Shown: positions 10,857-20,862 of the stretch, piece by piece | Layout of the letters: each line of letters starts with the position of its first letter | Numbering within the stretch: the first letter of the stretch is position 1 | Source of the DNA: Sophora flavescens | Lineage: Eukaryota; Streptophyta; Magnoliopsida; Fabales; Fabaceae | NCBI GenBank assembly: GCA_030762895.1 | Contig: CM061069.1 | Location: 84,839,048 to 84,903,047 of the forward strand | Length of the DNA stretch: 64,000 nt | Direction: 5' to 3' | The notes under the pieces: model-generated | What the model saw: only the letters and a program-made list of their open reading frames with translations | Databases searched by the model: none | Told to the model about the DNA's origin: nothing | Program-made: the position numbers and the translations under genes

Positions 10857-11119
10857 TGATAAACTTAGGTTCATCTAGTTTTATGACTAGAAAGACCTCA
10901 ATTTTGAAACCAATTGCACGAGTTCATTCTCGTTTTAGCCCAAATTTGGCTTTAATTGTTCACAAGCGACATTTTGAGTCTTAGGAATATTTTTTAGTAA
11001 TTTATGCTATTTTCTAGTCGAATAAAGCATTTAATGCTACTTTTAATTTCAGGTTAAAAGTGAAGCTCTGGGAAACTTTGATTAAATGAAGAAAACAAGC
11101 AAAAGAAAATTTTCAAGGT

Positions 11120-11288
11120 CTCGCCCCGCGAGCCAGAACTGATGCTGAGCAGGAAGCTGGAGTATTTCGGTCTCGCCCCACGAGACAGGGCTCACCCCAC
11201 GAGCCAGACACAAGATTCTGAAGATACGCCTCGCCCCGTGAGGATTCAAACTCAGAATGGAGCCAATTTTAAGTGCTCGCCCCGCGAG
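11120..11288 (+). repeat. CpG-rich dyad-motif array in LTR of element F
   Basis: CTCGCCCCGCGAG-type units at about 11120, 11173, 11191, 11232 and 11277, some with a CACGAG variant. It ends about 20 bases before the TATA box. Only the TCGCGAG-type unit is present here, not the CACGGCC type. Confidence 0.65.
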
Positions 11289-11308
11289 CGACCACAGAAC
11301 CAAACTTC

Positions 11309-11316
11309 TATATAAA
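11309..11316 (+). promoter_or_regulatory. Putative LTR TATA box
   Basis: TATATAAA in the context cttctatataaagc, directly downstream of the dyad array. Confidence 0.45.
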
Positions 11317-12143
11317 GCTTGTCGTGTTGCGAATTGAGATATCCAATCCTAGTTTTTTGTGAGCTGCGTCTCGTTTAGGTTTACATATACTTTTACTGTT
11401 TTTATTCATGTTTACTTTTGGATCAATGATGTTGAAGCACTCTATGAGGAACTAATCATCTTTTCTAAGGAAGTGATGAAGCCGCTCATTACGGCATAGT
11501 GAAATTGTGATGTTTTCTACTCCTTAATTCTCAATTTTTTTTCTTAATTCTGTTTTGTATGTGTTTATCATATGAGCTCGTGATTAACTAGTCAAGCGTG
11601 ATGAGTCCGACCGGAGATTCAAGTTTTAGGACTTGAATTAAGATCACAAATTGAATATTGATAGAAATATAATAGGAAAATTGTGCAATCGTTATAGGGA
11701 ACCAAGAACTTAATGAATCTTGCATGTTTATCATCATAGAGATATAGGTTATTGGCATGTTAGGCATTTTCTCTTGTGCTCGACCGAGACATTAGGATAA
11801 ATTCGGGTTCCCAATTGGCATGTAATTGAACCTAGGGATAGAAAATAATCACTGTTGAACTATGTTTGATTGGGTTGGTATATTCTTGACCTTAGATCTT
11901 CCCCATTCATAATTCACAAATTCTTGATATTTGTTCTTGCTTTGATTGAACTCTTGCTTGATTCTTGATAATTGGCTACAACTTAATTTCACAACAAACT
12001 CTCTCTCTTGATTTGATCAATCCTAACTGTTTCCCTTAAATATTGATTACAATTGGCCACCCAACCCCTGTGTTCGATCTCGGTAATTGCTTACCGTGTT
12101 TTTATTACTTGCTTTGATCCGGTACACTTGCTGGAGCCCATCA

Positions 12144-13255
12144 ACATGTATATAAGCTAAAGAAAGCTTTATACGTTCTTAAACAAGCTCCTAGAGCTTG
12201 GTATGAAAGACTAAGTTCATTCTTAATAGACAATGGATTTAGTAGAGGAAAGGTTGATACAACCTTGTTTATAGAATCCAACAAGTCCAGCTTTATAATT
12301 GTGCAAATTTATGTTGATGACATAATCTTTGGAGCTACTATTGAATCTCTGTGCGAGGAATTTTCTAAGCTTATGCAAAAAGAATTTGAAATGAGCATGA
12401 TGGACGAACTCAAATTCTTCCCTGGACTTCAAGTGAAACAAACAGTGGACAAGGTGCACATCCATCAAACCAAGTACACAAAGGAACTTTTTAAAGAAGT
12501 TCAAGATGGATGACTGTAAACCAATGAATATACCAATGCATCCCATGTCCATACTGAACAAAGATGATAAAGATAAAAAAGGTAGCTCAAAAGGTATGCA
12601 GAGGTATGATAGGATCTCTTCTATATCTTTCTGCGCTTATGCCTGATATTATGTTCAGTGTATGTTTGTGTGCTCGTTTTCAATCTGATTCTAGAGAATC
12701 TCACTTATCAGCAGTTAAGAGAATATTTAGATACTTGAAAGGTACTACTAATCTGGGTTTGTGCTTTAAGAAAAATGATGACTATAGATTAGTTGGTTTT
12801 GGTGATGCTGACTATGCTGGAGATCACATAGAAAGGAAAAGCACCGGTGGAGGATGTCACTTCATTAGAGCCATCCTAGTCTCATGGTCAAGCAAGAGAC
12901 AAAACATCATTACCTTATCAACTGCTGAAGCTGAGTACATATCTGCTGCGAGCTGCTGCTCAACACTTCTATGGATCAAACATCATTAGAGGATTACAAC
13001 GTGTTTGTAAGTAGTATTTCACTTATGTGTGATAACACTGCTGCAATCAATCTATCTACGAATCCAATTTTGCATTCAAGAGCTAAGCACATAGAGATTA
13101 AACATCATTTCATTAGAGATTATGTGAAAAAAGGTGTGTTTGATATTCAATTTGTGGATACCGACCATCAATGGGCAGCTATCTTTACTAAACCTCTAGC
13201 CAAGGACAGATTCATCTTTATTAGAAAGCATCTTAACATGATTTATGTTGATTGA
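12144..13255 (+). pseudogene. pol: Copia RT (end) and RNase H of SIRE-A, frameshifted
   Basis: Enters at the RT stretch HVYKLKKALY, followed by the catalytic box YVDDIIFGA near 12310-12336. A frameshift near 12495 interrupts the segment KYTKELFKE, and the frame picks up at CRGMIGSLLYLSA, typical of the RT thumb region. The RNase H domain shows GFGDADYAGD, STAEAEYISAA and IKHHFIRDYV; another frameshift occurs near 12985. The end RKHLNMIYVD and stop at 13253-13255 match SIRE-B at 57746. Not functional. Confidence 0.92.
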
Positions 13256-13314
13256 TATGTCGTCCAACAAAGGTCCGCTAATGTGTGTTAAGTTCTCATC
13301 CATTGCATAAGTAG

Positions 13315-13621
13315 GGTGCGTTTGGGTAAACAACTTAATTAAGAGCTTATCACATAAGACCTTATCGCATAAGAGCTAAGCGCTTAAAGAAAGAAAGTGG
13401 CATGAGATGATTCGAATAGTGAAAAACACGAAGAGGGTGTTTAGTGCATAAGCTCTTATAATAATTCCATAAAATTCTCCCAGTGACTTATGAAAATAAG
13501 TCAAAAATTTCTTATGGAATGACATAAGTTATTTTTATAAGCTTTGCCAAACACACTACATAAGAGCTTATGTCATCAGATAAGTCAAAAGGAGCTTAAA
13601 TAAGCTCTTCCAAACGTCACC
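13315..13621 (+). mobile_element. MITE-like element (307 bp)
   Basis: Starts GGTGCGTTTGGG and ends CCAAACGTCACC, giving imperfect terminal inverted repeats (GGTGCGTTTGG against GGTGACGTTTGG). GTAG flanks both sides (13311-13314 and 13622-13625). SIRE-B has no such block at the matching place: its minus-strand sequence reads attgcataagtgcgtccaat near 57700, an independent empty site. The interior is AT-rich with several inverted repeats of the type taagagctta. No coding capacity. A Tourist-like or hAT-like origin is possible; the superfamily is not settled because the duplicate length is ambiguous (3 or 4 bp). Confidence 0.7.
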
Positions 13622-13625
13622 GTAG

Positions 13626-13986
13626 TCCAATACTTTATGTTTTTATAATCTGTCTCGTCTATGAATTTATGTTATTATTTGCTTTTACTATGTCTCAAGA
13701 CATATTAATTTCAAATTCTCTCTTCCGAGTCAGTTAAATCCATGATTTGTACAAACTGCTTTTTAAGGTTTCAAGAAACATGCGCTGTGTCAACATTAAA
13801 TGGATGTCCTATCATTACTACCTCTATTTTCTTTTTATTAACAAAAATTTCTCGAAGGAAAACCTCTTCAAATTCGTAACCTTTTTAAGTTTCCATCCTT
13901 CCTCCGAAAATTCTTTCACTTGCTCTGAAACTCAAACCCTTTTTGCATAAGAACTCTTTGTCTCTCTCACCTTCAAATTTTCAATA
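13626..13986 (+). other. Spacer between pol and env-like ORF of SIRE-A
   Basis: AT-rich, followed by a pyrimidine-rich stretch (13890-13985) before the ATG of the env-like ORF. No supportable gene. Confidence 0.5.
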
Positions 13987-16355
13987 ATGGTCTCCTCTTC
14001 TGCAAATGTTATCTTTGATGTGAAATCGCTGGAACTTGGAATATAGTACTACTTTGATCTCAACATCCTCAAGAATTGTAACGTGGATGTGAGTAAGTAT
14101 CTCAAGGCTGCTGGTTGGGAAGGATTCTTCGCTGAAAAAGTCTTCGTCTTCCCATACCTAATTAGGGTTTTCTGGAGAAACCCCACTATAACGACTACTG
14201 AAGTAAAAGCCTATGATATGGGCACTGGGGTGATAAGTCAGAAGCTACAATCGCAACTGCGATCAACTTTCCCCAAACCGGGTTAACCCTAGCTGATGAA
14301 TGGGAACAAGAAAGGGGTGGTGAGGAAGTCTTGCGGGTCCTTTTCATGAGACCAGAAAATGTAACTGCTGAGTGGAAACCTGTTCATATGAAGGAACATT
14401 CCAGAATTCTTCAACAAATTCTAAATAAAGTTATCCTTCACAAAACTTGATCAAAGGATAACATATCTTCAGTCCACAAGTTCTGCCTTTGCCAACTCAT
14501 GATTGAGATTGATGTTAATCTACCCAATCTACTCTACATCAGGATCAGAAACTTTGTGATACGCAAGGAGAAAACCACTGCCATACCTTACTATCATCTC
14601 CTCTCCAAGGTTCTTAAGTCTCATAAAATTTATGCCATGCTGGAAGTTGGGACTCTAGAGGATCAAGCTACTTATCTCAATACTCATGGCTATCTTTGGG
14701 AGGATGAATTTAGGCATGGTGAAATTTGATCCAGTGATTCAAGTGGAATTGGATAAAAAGGAACAGATGAAGAAGGTCAAGGAAGAACAGATTAAGCTGA
14801 ATCAAGCTGAAGGTCAAGCCATGCAGAAGAAGATGGCTAGACGACCTGCTCAATCTACTCGTCCATCAGGGACAAGGAAGCCTTCTGTTGGGATTGTCAT
14901 CAGGGAACCAAGGGCTGTTTAAAACCAAGTTGCTTAGAAGAAGAAAAGGGATAGGAAGATCATTCTGTCTCATAATGAAGATGATGAAGATGACCAGCCT
15001 ATTAGACTTGCTCTAAAGAAGCAAAAGTAAGTTACTTATGTTGCTGTTCTTACCAGAGCAAGCCAACCTGCCAGAAAAGCCAAATCTTTTACTTCTGCTG
15101 AGGTAACTCCATCCATTCACTATGTGATTGGAAGTGTTGTTGCTGCTGTTGTTAGTAGTGTTAATATTCTTGTCAACACCATATCACCATCACAAACACA
15201 AAACCAACCACTCTCACCCATACAAGAACAACCATAATACTCACCCCAATACCAAATTGAACACTCACCATTTCACACTTCTCCACCAAGACCACAATTT
15301 CCATCCATCATTCATGCAGATGATCCCTGGTTTAATCAACCAGATAATGGGATTATTCTTGGAGCACCTTTCCCCAAACTACCCAAAGTCCAATTCCCTT
15401 ACACTGATCCTTCTACCTTTTATGATGGCCAATCTGAAAGTTGGGCCCAGGTAAAAAGGATCTGGAGAATCCTGTACCATACTTTCCCACCTACATCTGA
15501 ACCCAGGCCATTCTACCCTCTACCAGAATATGAGTATGAACCTGATACTCATGAGCCAAGGTCATACATTGGTATTCCATATATACCCTCTGAACCTCTT
15601 CCTTTAGAACATTACAGTGCCAATGGCCCTCTTCTAGCTCTCCTACTAAACAAAAATTCCCACCTAAGAAAATCTATCCCAACCTTATCAAAATGGAACC
15701 CTTTAACCCCCATACTGATGGTGTTGATAGGGATATCATTCCTATCTGGTGGATTGTACCCTCCAAAGTCAAGGAAGACGATGTTGAGTATAGGAGGTGA
15801 AGGACCTATGGCTGCATAAGATTCATTCTGAGCAGAGAGATCAAGTGGAAACAGTTTGTTCACCCAAGAGAGTATGGTACTCTGGCTGATATTGGTGACT
15901 GTCTGATATATGGTCATCTAACAGATGAGTTCTCAATGCCAAGGTACTTCAGAGCTGCAAACTTTGTGCCTCCCACCTGGTTGTATCACTCTCAGAAAAC
16001 CAGAGTTGGCATAGCCCCTCCCAAGATTTTCCCAAGGGTACCCATGATTGATATCAACAAGGACAAGGATGGCAAATTCAGACCACCTAAAAAGTCCCTT
16101 TCTCTACCTGACAAATGTATGCTGGAAGTTAGTCAGGAAGAAAGGATTGATGATGATATTCGGGCTATCTACCTTGCTGGAGAAGAAGAAACGGATTTTG
16201 ACAATGAAACAAGAGGCTATTGGGAGAGTCATACCAAGATCTGCTCACAGCAAGCTTCCTCTTCTGGTCTTTCTACTGTTGAAAAGTAAGAAACTCCAGC
16301 AGTGAGATGTGAATATGGCTTCTCGAAAGTCGGGTTCTTTATTCACTCAGACACC
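13987..16355 (+). pseudogene. Env-like ORF of SIRE-A, N-terminal two thirds, decayed
   Basis: Starts with MVSSS at 13987, matching MASSSVG of SIRE-B. Stretches recognisable against the minus-strand copy at 54375-57305 include VSKYLKAAGWEGFF, a segment ending in ARRPAQSTRPSGTRK, PRYFRAANFVPPTWLYH and MIDINKDKDGKF. The frame shifts several times and carries stops, for example at 14044. It is cut at 16355 by element D; one target duplicate (16351-16355) belongs to it. Established: SIRE-type elements carry a long ORF after pol, once called env-like. Inference: no viral envelope hallmark (signal peptide, fusion segment) is visible here. Confidence 0.8.
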
Positions 16356-16580
16356 TGATGAGTGTGATTCCACCTCATCTTTGTCCATCATTTTGCATGC
16401 ATTTTCATGTAGTTTAGGCATATTTTTATTAGATTTTAGGTTAATTTTCCTTTGGAACGGGTAAGGCGGTTTTCGTGTGTTGTTTTGCAGATATCAAGGG
16501 TAAATTGCTCAAGATCAACCATGATGAAGTTTGGATGAAGATGGAGCTTTAAAACTGAAGAAAATGAGCCAAACAGAGCC

Positions 16581-16852
16581 CATCACGGCCTAGCCGTGAT
16601 GCTCATCACGGTCATGATCGAGCAAAACTGAAAAAGAAGAAAGGCTGAAGTCAGAGTCTGTCACGGCCTGGCCGTGATAGCCATCACGGCCGTGACCCAA
16701 AACCACCACAAGTCAGAGCACATCACGGCCCAGCCGTGAAATTCATCACGGGCCATGAAGCTGAGGGCTTGCGTCGCGAGAAATTGAATTTTCCAGAATT
16801 GGCAGAGGCAGAGACCGTCACGGCCAGGCCGTGATGGCCATCACGGCCGTGA
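16581..16852 (+). repeat. Four compound CpG-rich dyad units in 5' LTR of D
   Basis: Each unit is two palindromes in a row: ATCACGGCCTAGCCGTGAT-type, a short spacer, then ATCACGGCCGTGAC-type. Units start at 16581, 16660, 16721 and 16816. Centres vary (CTAG, CTGG, CCAG, CAGG) while the arms keep pairing. The same array occurs in the 3' LTR at about 22479-22750. Confidence 0.85.
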
Positions 16853-16928
16853 CGCGCTTTACTTGGATCTGAAGAAACCGAAATAGATCAGATTTTGAGT
16901 TGGTTTGGGACTCTAACTTCCCCATTTC

Positions 16929-16936
16929 TATAAATA
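16929..16936 (+). promoter_or_regulatory. Putative TATA box in 5' LTR of D
   Basis: TATAAATA about 75 bases after the dyad array; repeated at 22827-22834 in the 3' LTR. Confidence 0.5.
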
Positions 16937-17252
16937 TGGACCAAGGCATCAGATCTGAAGAGGAGGAAATCTACACATTGGGGGCTACTACTCTAGGCAT
17001 AGATCTCTCCTCTTCTTCTCCTCTCTTCTCTTTTCTGATTTTTATTATGTTGTCAACCCAGCTTGTCATCTCCATGGCAAGACTGGAGTAGTAGCATAGT
17101 TTCTAGGGATTAGGGCTATGCCCAAGTTTGTTTATGATGTAAATTTGATGTAAACTCTTTGTTAATTACGATTTGCTTTAGATCTGATTTCTAGTGTGTT
17201 AATCACTCATAAATTTCGGCAACCGTTTATTTACGTGACATAGACGTTCTAA

Positions 17253-17420
17253 GGAGGAACCTAACGGTGAACTTAGGATCTCTAGGGTGATTCACTCGTA
17301 AAGCCCGGCAGCCACTGGTTTGTGAGATGTGAATGATCCAAGGAGGAACCTAGCGGTGAACTTAGGTTATTTGCATGACCGAGACATTTCAAGGAGGAAC
17401 CTAGCGGTGAACTTGGGTGT
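17253..17420 (+). repeat. Leader sub-repeats in LTR of D
   Basis: AAGGAGGAACCTAACGGTGA at about 17252 and near-identical copies at about 17339 and 17391, with related flanks (each followed by ACTTAGG or ACTTGGG). They lie downstream of the TATA box and so probably in the transcript. The same set occurs at about 23150-23318. Confidence 0.65.
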
Positions 17421-17931
17421 CGGACCTATAGAAGTCAGACTTGGGACTGAAATCACGAGAGTTAGAAGCCGTCCCTCGAGGAGCAACGAGTTGTCACGGA
17501 ACGCAAAGGGTCCAATCTGGGATCGACTACCACGAGAGTAGGGGTCGGGTCAATTGGGCACGGCTTTTGTAACCCGAGAGGGAGCTTAAGCTATCAGAGG
17601 ATAAACTCGCCTTCAAGGCAATTTCGGTAATCAACAAAGGTAAATCTGTTAGCAACATAAACAGCCTCAAAGGTAACCCAAATCCCTAGGAAACCGTTTT
17701 AGATAAAAACCCCATAAACAATTGTTTTCTGTTTTAATTGTTCTCTGCTCATCTATCTTTCAATTCAAAAACCAATTTCAAAACCCTCTTTAAAACTGTC
17801 CAGATATAATCGATTAGAATTTAATTGCGATTCGAGAACACAGTCTCTGTGGGTTCGATATCTTTTATTACTTGACGGCAGTCCGGTACACTTGCCGGAA
17901 TCGCACGTGCATTCGCACGACATCAAGTTTT

Positions 17932-17949
17932 TGGCGCCGTTGCCGGGGA
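17932..17949 (+). promoter_or_regulatory. Primer binding site of D (tRNA-Asp type)
   Basis: TGGCGCCGTTGCCGGGGA, six bases after the 5' LTR end. Ty3/gypsy elements of the Athila/Tat group commonly use this site, assigned to tRNA-Asp. Element X has the identical 18 bases. Confidence 0.85.
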
Positions 17950-18100
17950 CTGTGCCATTTCGAATTTCAATTCAAATTTTGAATTGATTTTTCTGGACCT
18001 TTTCTTTTTGTTTGATTTTTATTTCTGAAATATAAAAAACAAAAAATTCAAAAAAAAAAAATTTCTTTTCCTTCTATTGTATCCATCTCTCTTGTGTTAT

Positions 18101-20421
18101 ATGCAAAGATCTCTAAGTCTTGGGAGCCTTAGTGAGATTGATCCGGAGATCGAGAGGACCTTCCACAGACGTAGAAGACTACAAAGAGAGGGAGAAAGGT
18201 TGAGTCCCGTTCCACTCATGGCAAATCAACCGGATACAAAACCTTTGAAGGATTACGCAGCCCCAAATGCGAGAGGCTTGCGAACTGGGATTGCAAGGCC
18301 AGAGATTGGGGTGGAAAACTATACCATACCACCTATGCTAATCAACATGATTAGGCAACATCAATTCGGAGGATTGCCTTCGGAGGACCCGACCGATCAC
18401 ATAGAGACATTTTTAGAGTTCACCGATGCAATCCGGATTCATGGAGCCTCAGTCGATGTTGTGAGTTTGAGACTGTTCCCCTCATCTCTCACTGGAAAGG
18501 CGAAGGCCTGGCTTAAGCAAATCCCCACTAACACTTTGACCACTTGGGACCAACTGGAGCAGGCGTTCTTGGAGAAATTCTTCCCTCCATCCAAGACGGC
18601 CTACATAAGAACCCAGATCACCGGCTTCTTCCGAGAAAGACGGAGAATCATTATCGGAAGCTTGGGATCGATACAAGGGACTGCTGGAGTCGTGCCCACA
18701 TCACGGACTCGAGAGGTGGTTAATAGTGCACACCTTCTATAACGGATTGGACTACTCTTCGAAGGTGTCACTAGATTTTGCAGCCGGTGGAGCGTTTATG
18801 AATAGGCCTCTCACTGAGGCATTCAACATCATCGAGAATGTCGCCACCAACTACCACCAATGGGGATCCGAAAGAGGTAATAACCCGAACAAGATTTCGG
18901 GGGGTAAGTTTGAGGTAAATAGCACAGATCTTATTATGTCAAAGATAGACTCACTTAATAAACGTTTTGATCGGCTTGAAAGAGCTAATGTGAGTGCATT
19001 AGGTGCTACTAACCTTGTTTGTGAGATTTGTGGAATGCAGGGACATGACATTATGGGATGCCCACATGGATCCCAGCGCCGGGTGAGCAAGTGAACTCTT
19101 GTAACAACTACTATGATATGAACCCGAAGCTGCCCAACTATGCTCCCCCAAATCCCTACAACCAAAGAAGGAACAACCCTTACCTCTCCTACGGCAACTA
19201 CAGCAACACGCTTAATCATGAGCTCCAAGAAGGTCAAGGTAATAAGAGAAAGCAAAGACAGGGGTACCCTCGGTACAGAGATCTAAACTCGAGACTTTAT
19301 TTGAAAGTTTTGTCGAAACTCAGACAAAACATAATGAGGAGTTTAGACAACAAGGAAGGGCAGTGAGTGAGGCAATAAAGGATCTAGCATCTAAGGTAGA
19401 CAACTTAGCAACTCATAACAAGATGCTAGAAACCCAGATTGCCCAACAAGCCATCACGTGCTCGAGACCTAAGGGTACATTCCCGGGGCAACCCGAAGCA
19501 AATCCCAATGAGCATTGCAATGTCATACACTTGAGGGATGATAAGCTTGGGGTGGGGGTAGCTGAAATGGAGGTGGAACCGGAGGAGGACACGAGCGAAA
19601 AAGAAGAGCCAGAACCGAAATATGTCCCTCCACCACCGTACCAACCCCCGATACCTTTCCCACAGAGGTTGGTCAGGAAAAAGCAAGAAGATGTAGAGAC
19701 TAAAATGCCTACTAAACTGAAAGACCCAGGTAGTTTCTCCATCGCTTGCTCGATCGGACAACTGCAAATTGACCAAGCCTTATGTGACCTAGGGGCTAGC
19801 ACGAGCTTGATGTCCCTCACTATCATGGAAAGGTTGGGAAGCAAAGAGTTGAGACCATTCAAATTCCCCTTACAAATTGCGGATGGCTCAACTAGGACTC
19901 CTCTAGGCATACTAGAGAATGTTCCTGTAAAGGTAGGGAAAATTCTCATCCCTACCGACTTCCTGGTATTGGACATGAAAGGGAATTCTAAATTCCCCAT
20001 CATTTTAGGAAGGCCATTCTTGGCAACCGCTGGAGCATTAATAGATGTAAGGAATGGCAAACTCTCTCTAAATGTAGAGGAAGGTAGGGTAAATTTTCAG
20101 TTGATTAACTCTTGTAACAACCCTCCTTTTAAGAGCCATGTGTGCAGAATTGATGTAAAGACTCCAGCGGTAGAGAAAGAACTTAGCATGGAAGCAACCC
20201 CAAAGATTTGCAGGGCTAATGATGCACCCAGCAGTGGTGAAGTTGGAGTTGCTGTCCATGCGGAAACAAAACTTCCGCCGGAAGAAAGGAAGGCTAGGAA
20301 GCTCCGAGAGAAAAGAGCAAAGCGGAAGCGTTACTGGCCGTATGAGCAGAAATGGCTATTTGAAGGAGCTCCCTGGAAAAGAAGTGTTCCTGCACTTCTA
20401 CGCCCAGCCGACCCCGGTTGA
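18101..20421 (+). pseudogene. gag-pro: Athila-like gag-protease of element D with frameshifts
   Basis: Capsid region starts MQRSLSLGSLSEIDPEIERTF and continues through GGLPSEDPTDHIETFLEF and LTGKAKAWLKQIP, typical of plant Ty3/gypsy gag. Three frame changes are seen: near 18640 (A-run), near 19070 just after the zinc knuckle, and near 19285. The knuckle CEICGMQGHDIMGC fits CX2CX4HX4C. The coding then stays open from about 19290 to 20421: a coiled-coil-like stretch (KVDNLATHNKMLETQI), a Pro-rich acidic linker, and a retroviral-type protease with LCDLGASTSLMSL and FPIILGRPFLATAGA. DLGAS in place of DTGA is usual in Athila. A basic tail (RKLREKRAKRKR) precedes the stop. No RT follows. Confidence 0.9.
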
Positions 20422-20464
20422 CTGAAGGAAGTTTGGTCAAGCTTAAGACCATAAATAAGCGCTT

Positions 20465-20482
20465 CTTGGGAGGCAACCCAAG
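20465..20482 (+). promoter_or_regulatory. Conserved stem-loop after coding region of element D
   Basis: CTTGGGAGGCAACCCAAG, identical over 18 bases to 7038-7055 in element F and, like it, preceded by AAGCGCT and placed about 45 bases after the final stop codon. Because D lacks pol, keeping the element at the coding end suggests that it matters for the RNA. Confidence 0.6.
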
Positions 20483-20631
20483 TTTTCTTTCCCTTTTTCC
20501 TTTTGTTTTTGATTTAACCTCTTGAATAATTTGAGAAGATCAAGAGGCAAAAATATCATTAATAGGTTTGTCTAGTGTTTTCAGGTTGAGAAAGAGAAGA
20601 AGAGCAATAAAAAAGATAAAGTCAGAGGCCA

Positions 20632-20862
20632 TCACGCCCGGCCGTGTGAAAGTGGTCACGGCCGTGATGAACTAAACAAGAGCACGAGAAAGGATCACGG
20701 CCTAGCCGTGACAACCACCACGGGCGTGATGAGTAGGATGCCAAAGCCGAGAGAGCATCACGGCCTCAGCCGTGATGTAGATCACGGCCGTGACAGGCAA
20801 CTCCTGAGGACCAGAAACGATCACGGCCTAGCCGTGATGAGCCTCACGGCCGTGATAAAATT
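20632..20862 (+). repeat. Internal four-unit dyad array of element D
   Basis: A second, non-identical version of the LTR array in the interior: units begin at about 20632, 20694, 20757 and 20819, each with an ATCACGGCCTAGCCGTGA-type half and a CACGGCCGTGA-type half. Some are decayed (ATCACGCCCGGCCGTG). It lies about 1.4 kb before the 3' LTR. Confidence 0.8.

Larger units (their letters stand above)
1223..12143 (+). mobile_element. Athila-like Ty3/gypsy element F, 3' portion, heavily nested
   Basis: Reading left to right, and skipping nested insertions, this holds the end of RT/RNase H, integrase, a conserved post-pol stem-loop, an unrecognised downstream ORF, a 3' untranslated region, a polypurine-tract region and a 3' LTR. 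The RNase H motif DASDYAVGAVLGQR is of the Athila type. The 5' LTR, gag, protease and most of RT lie left of the window. It is inserted in the RT of SIRE-A: the copia frame resumes at 12144 directly after the LTR end CCATCA. The right target duplicate would be ACATG (12144-12148). Three later insertions sit at or inside it: 1-1222, 1847-5907 and 7511-8855. Confidence 0.85.
10857..12143 (+). mobile_element. 3' LTR of element F (1287 bp)
   Basis: Starts TGATAAACTTAGG directly after the polypurine region and ends TGGAGCCCATCA at 12143, where the copia frame of SIRE-A resumes. It contains a dyad-motif array (11120-11288) and a TATA box (11309-11316). Its overall layout parallels the X-clade LTRs, but the sequence is clearly diverged. 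Confidence 0.85.
16356..17925 (+). repeat. 5' LTR of element D
   Basis: TGATGAGTGTGATTCC to GCACGACATCA, 1570 bp. It contains the four-unit dyad array (16581-16852), a TATA box (16929-16936) and three close copies of a 25-30 base unit (AGGAGGAACCTARCGGTGAA) between 17253 and 17420. Confidence 0.95.

Noticed and set aside
11596..11625. TGATGAGTCCGACCGGAGA in the LTR of F resembles a hammerhead ribozyme core
   Set aside because: The required GAAA box and a pairing stem II are missing, and no retrozyme-like layout surrounds it.
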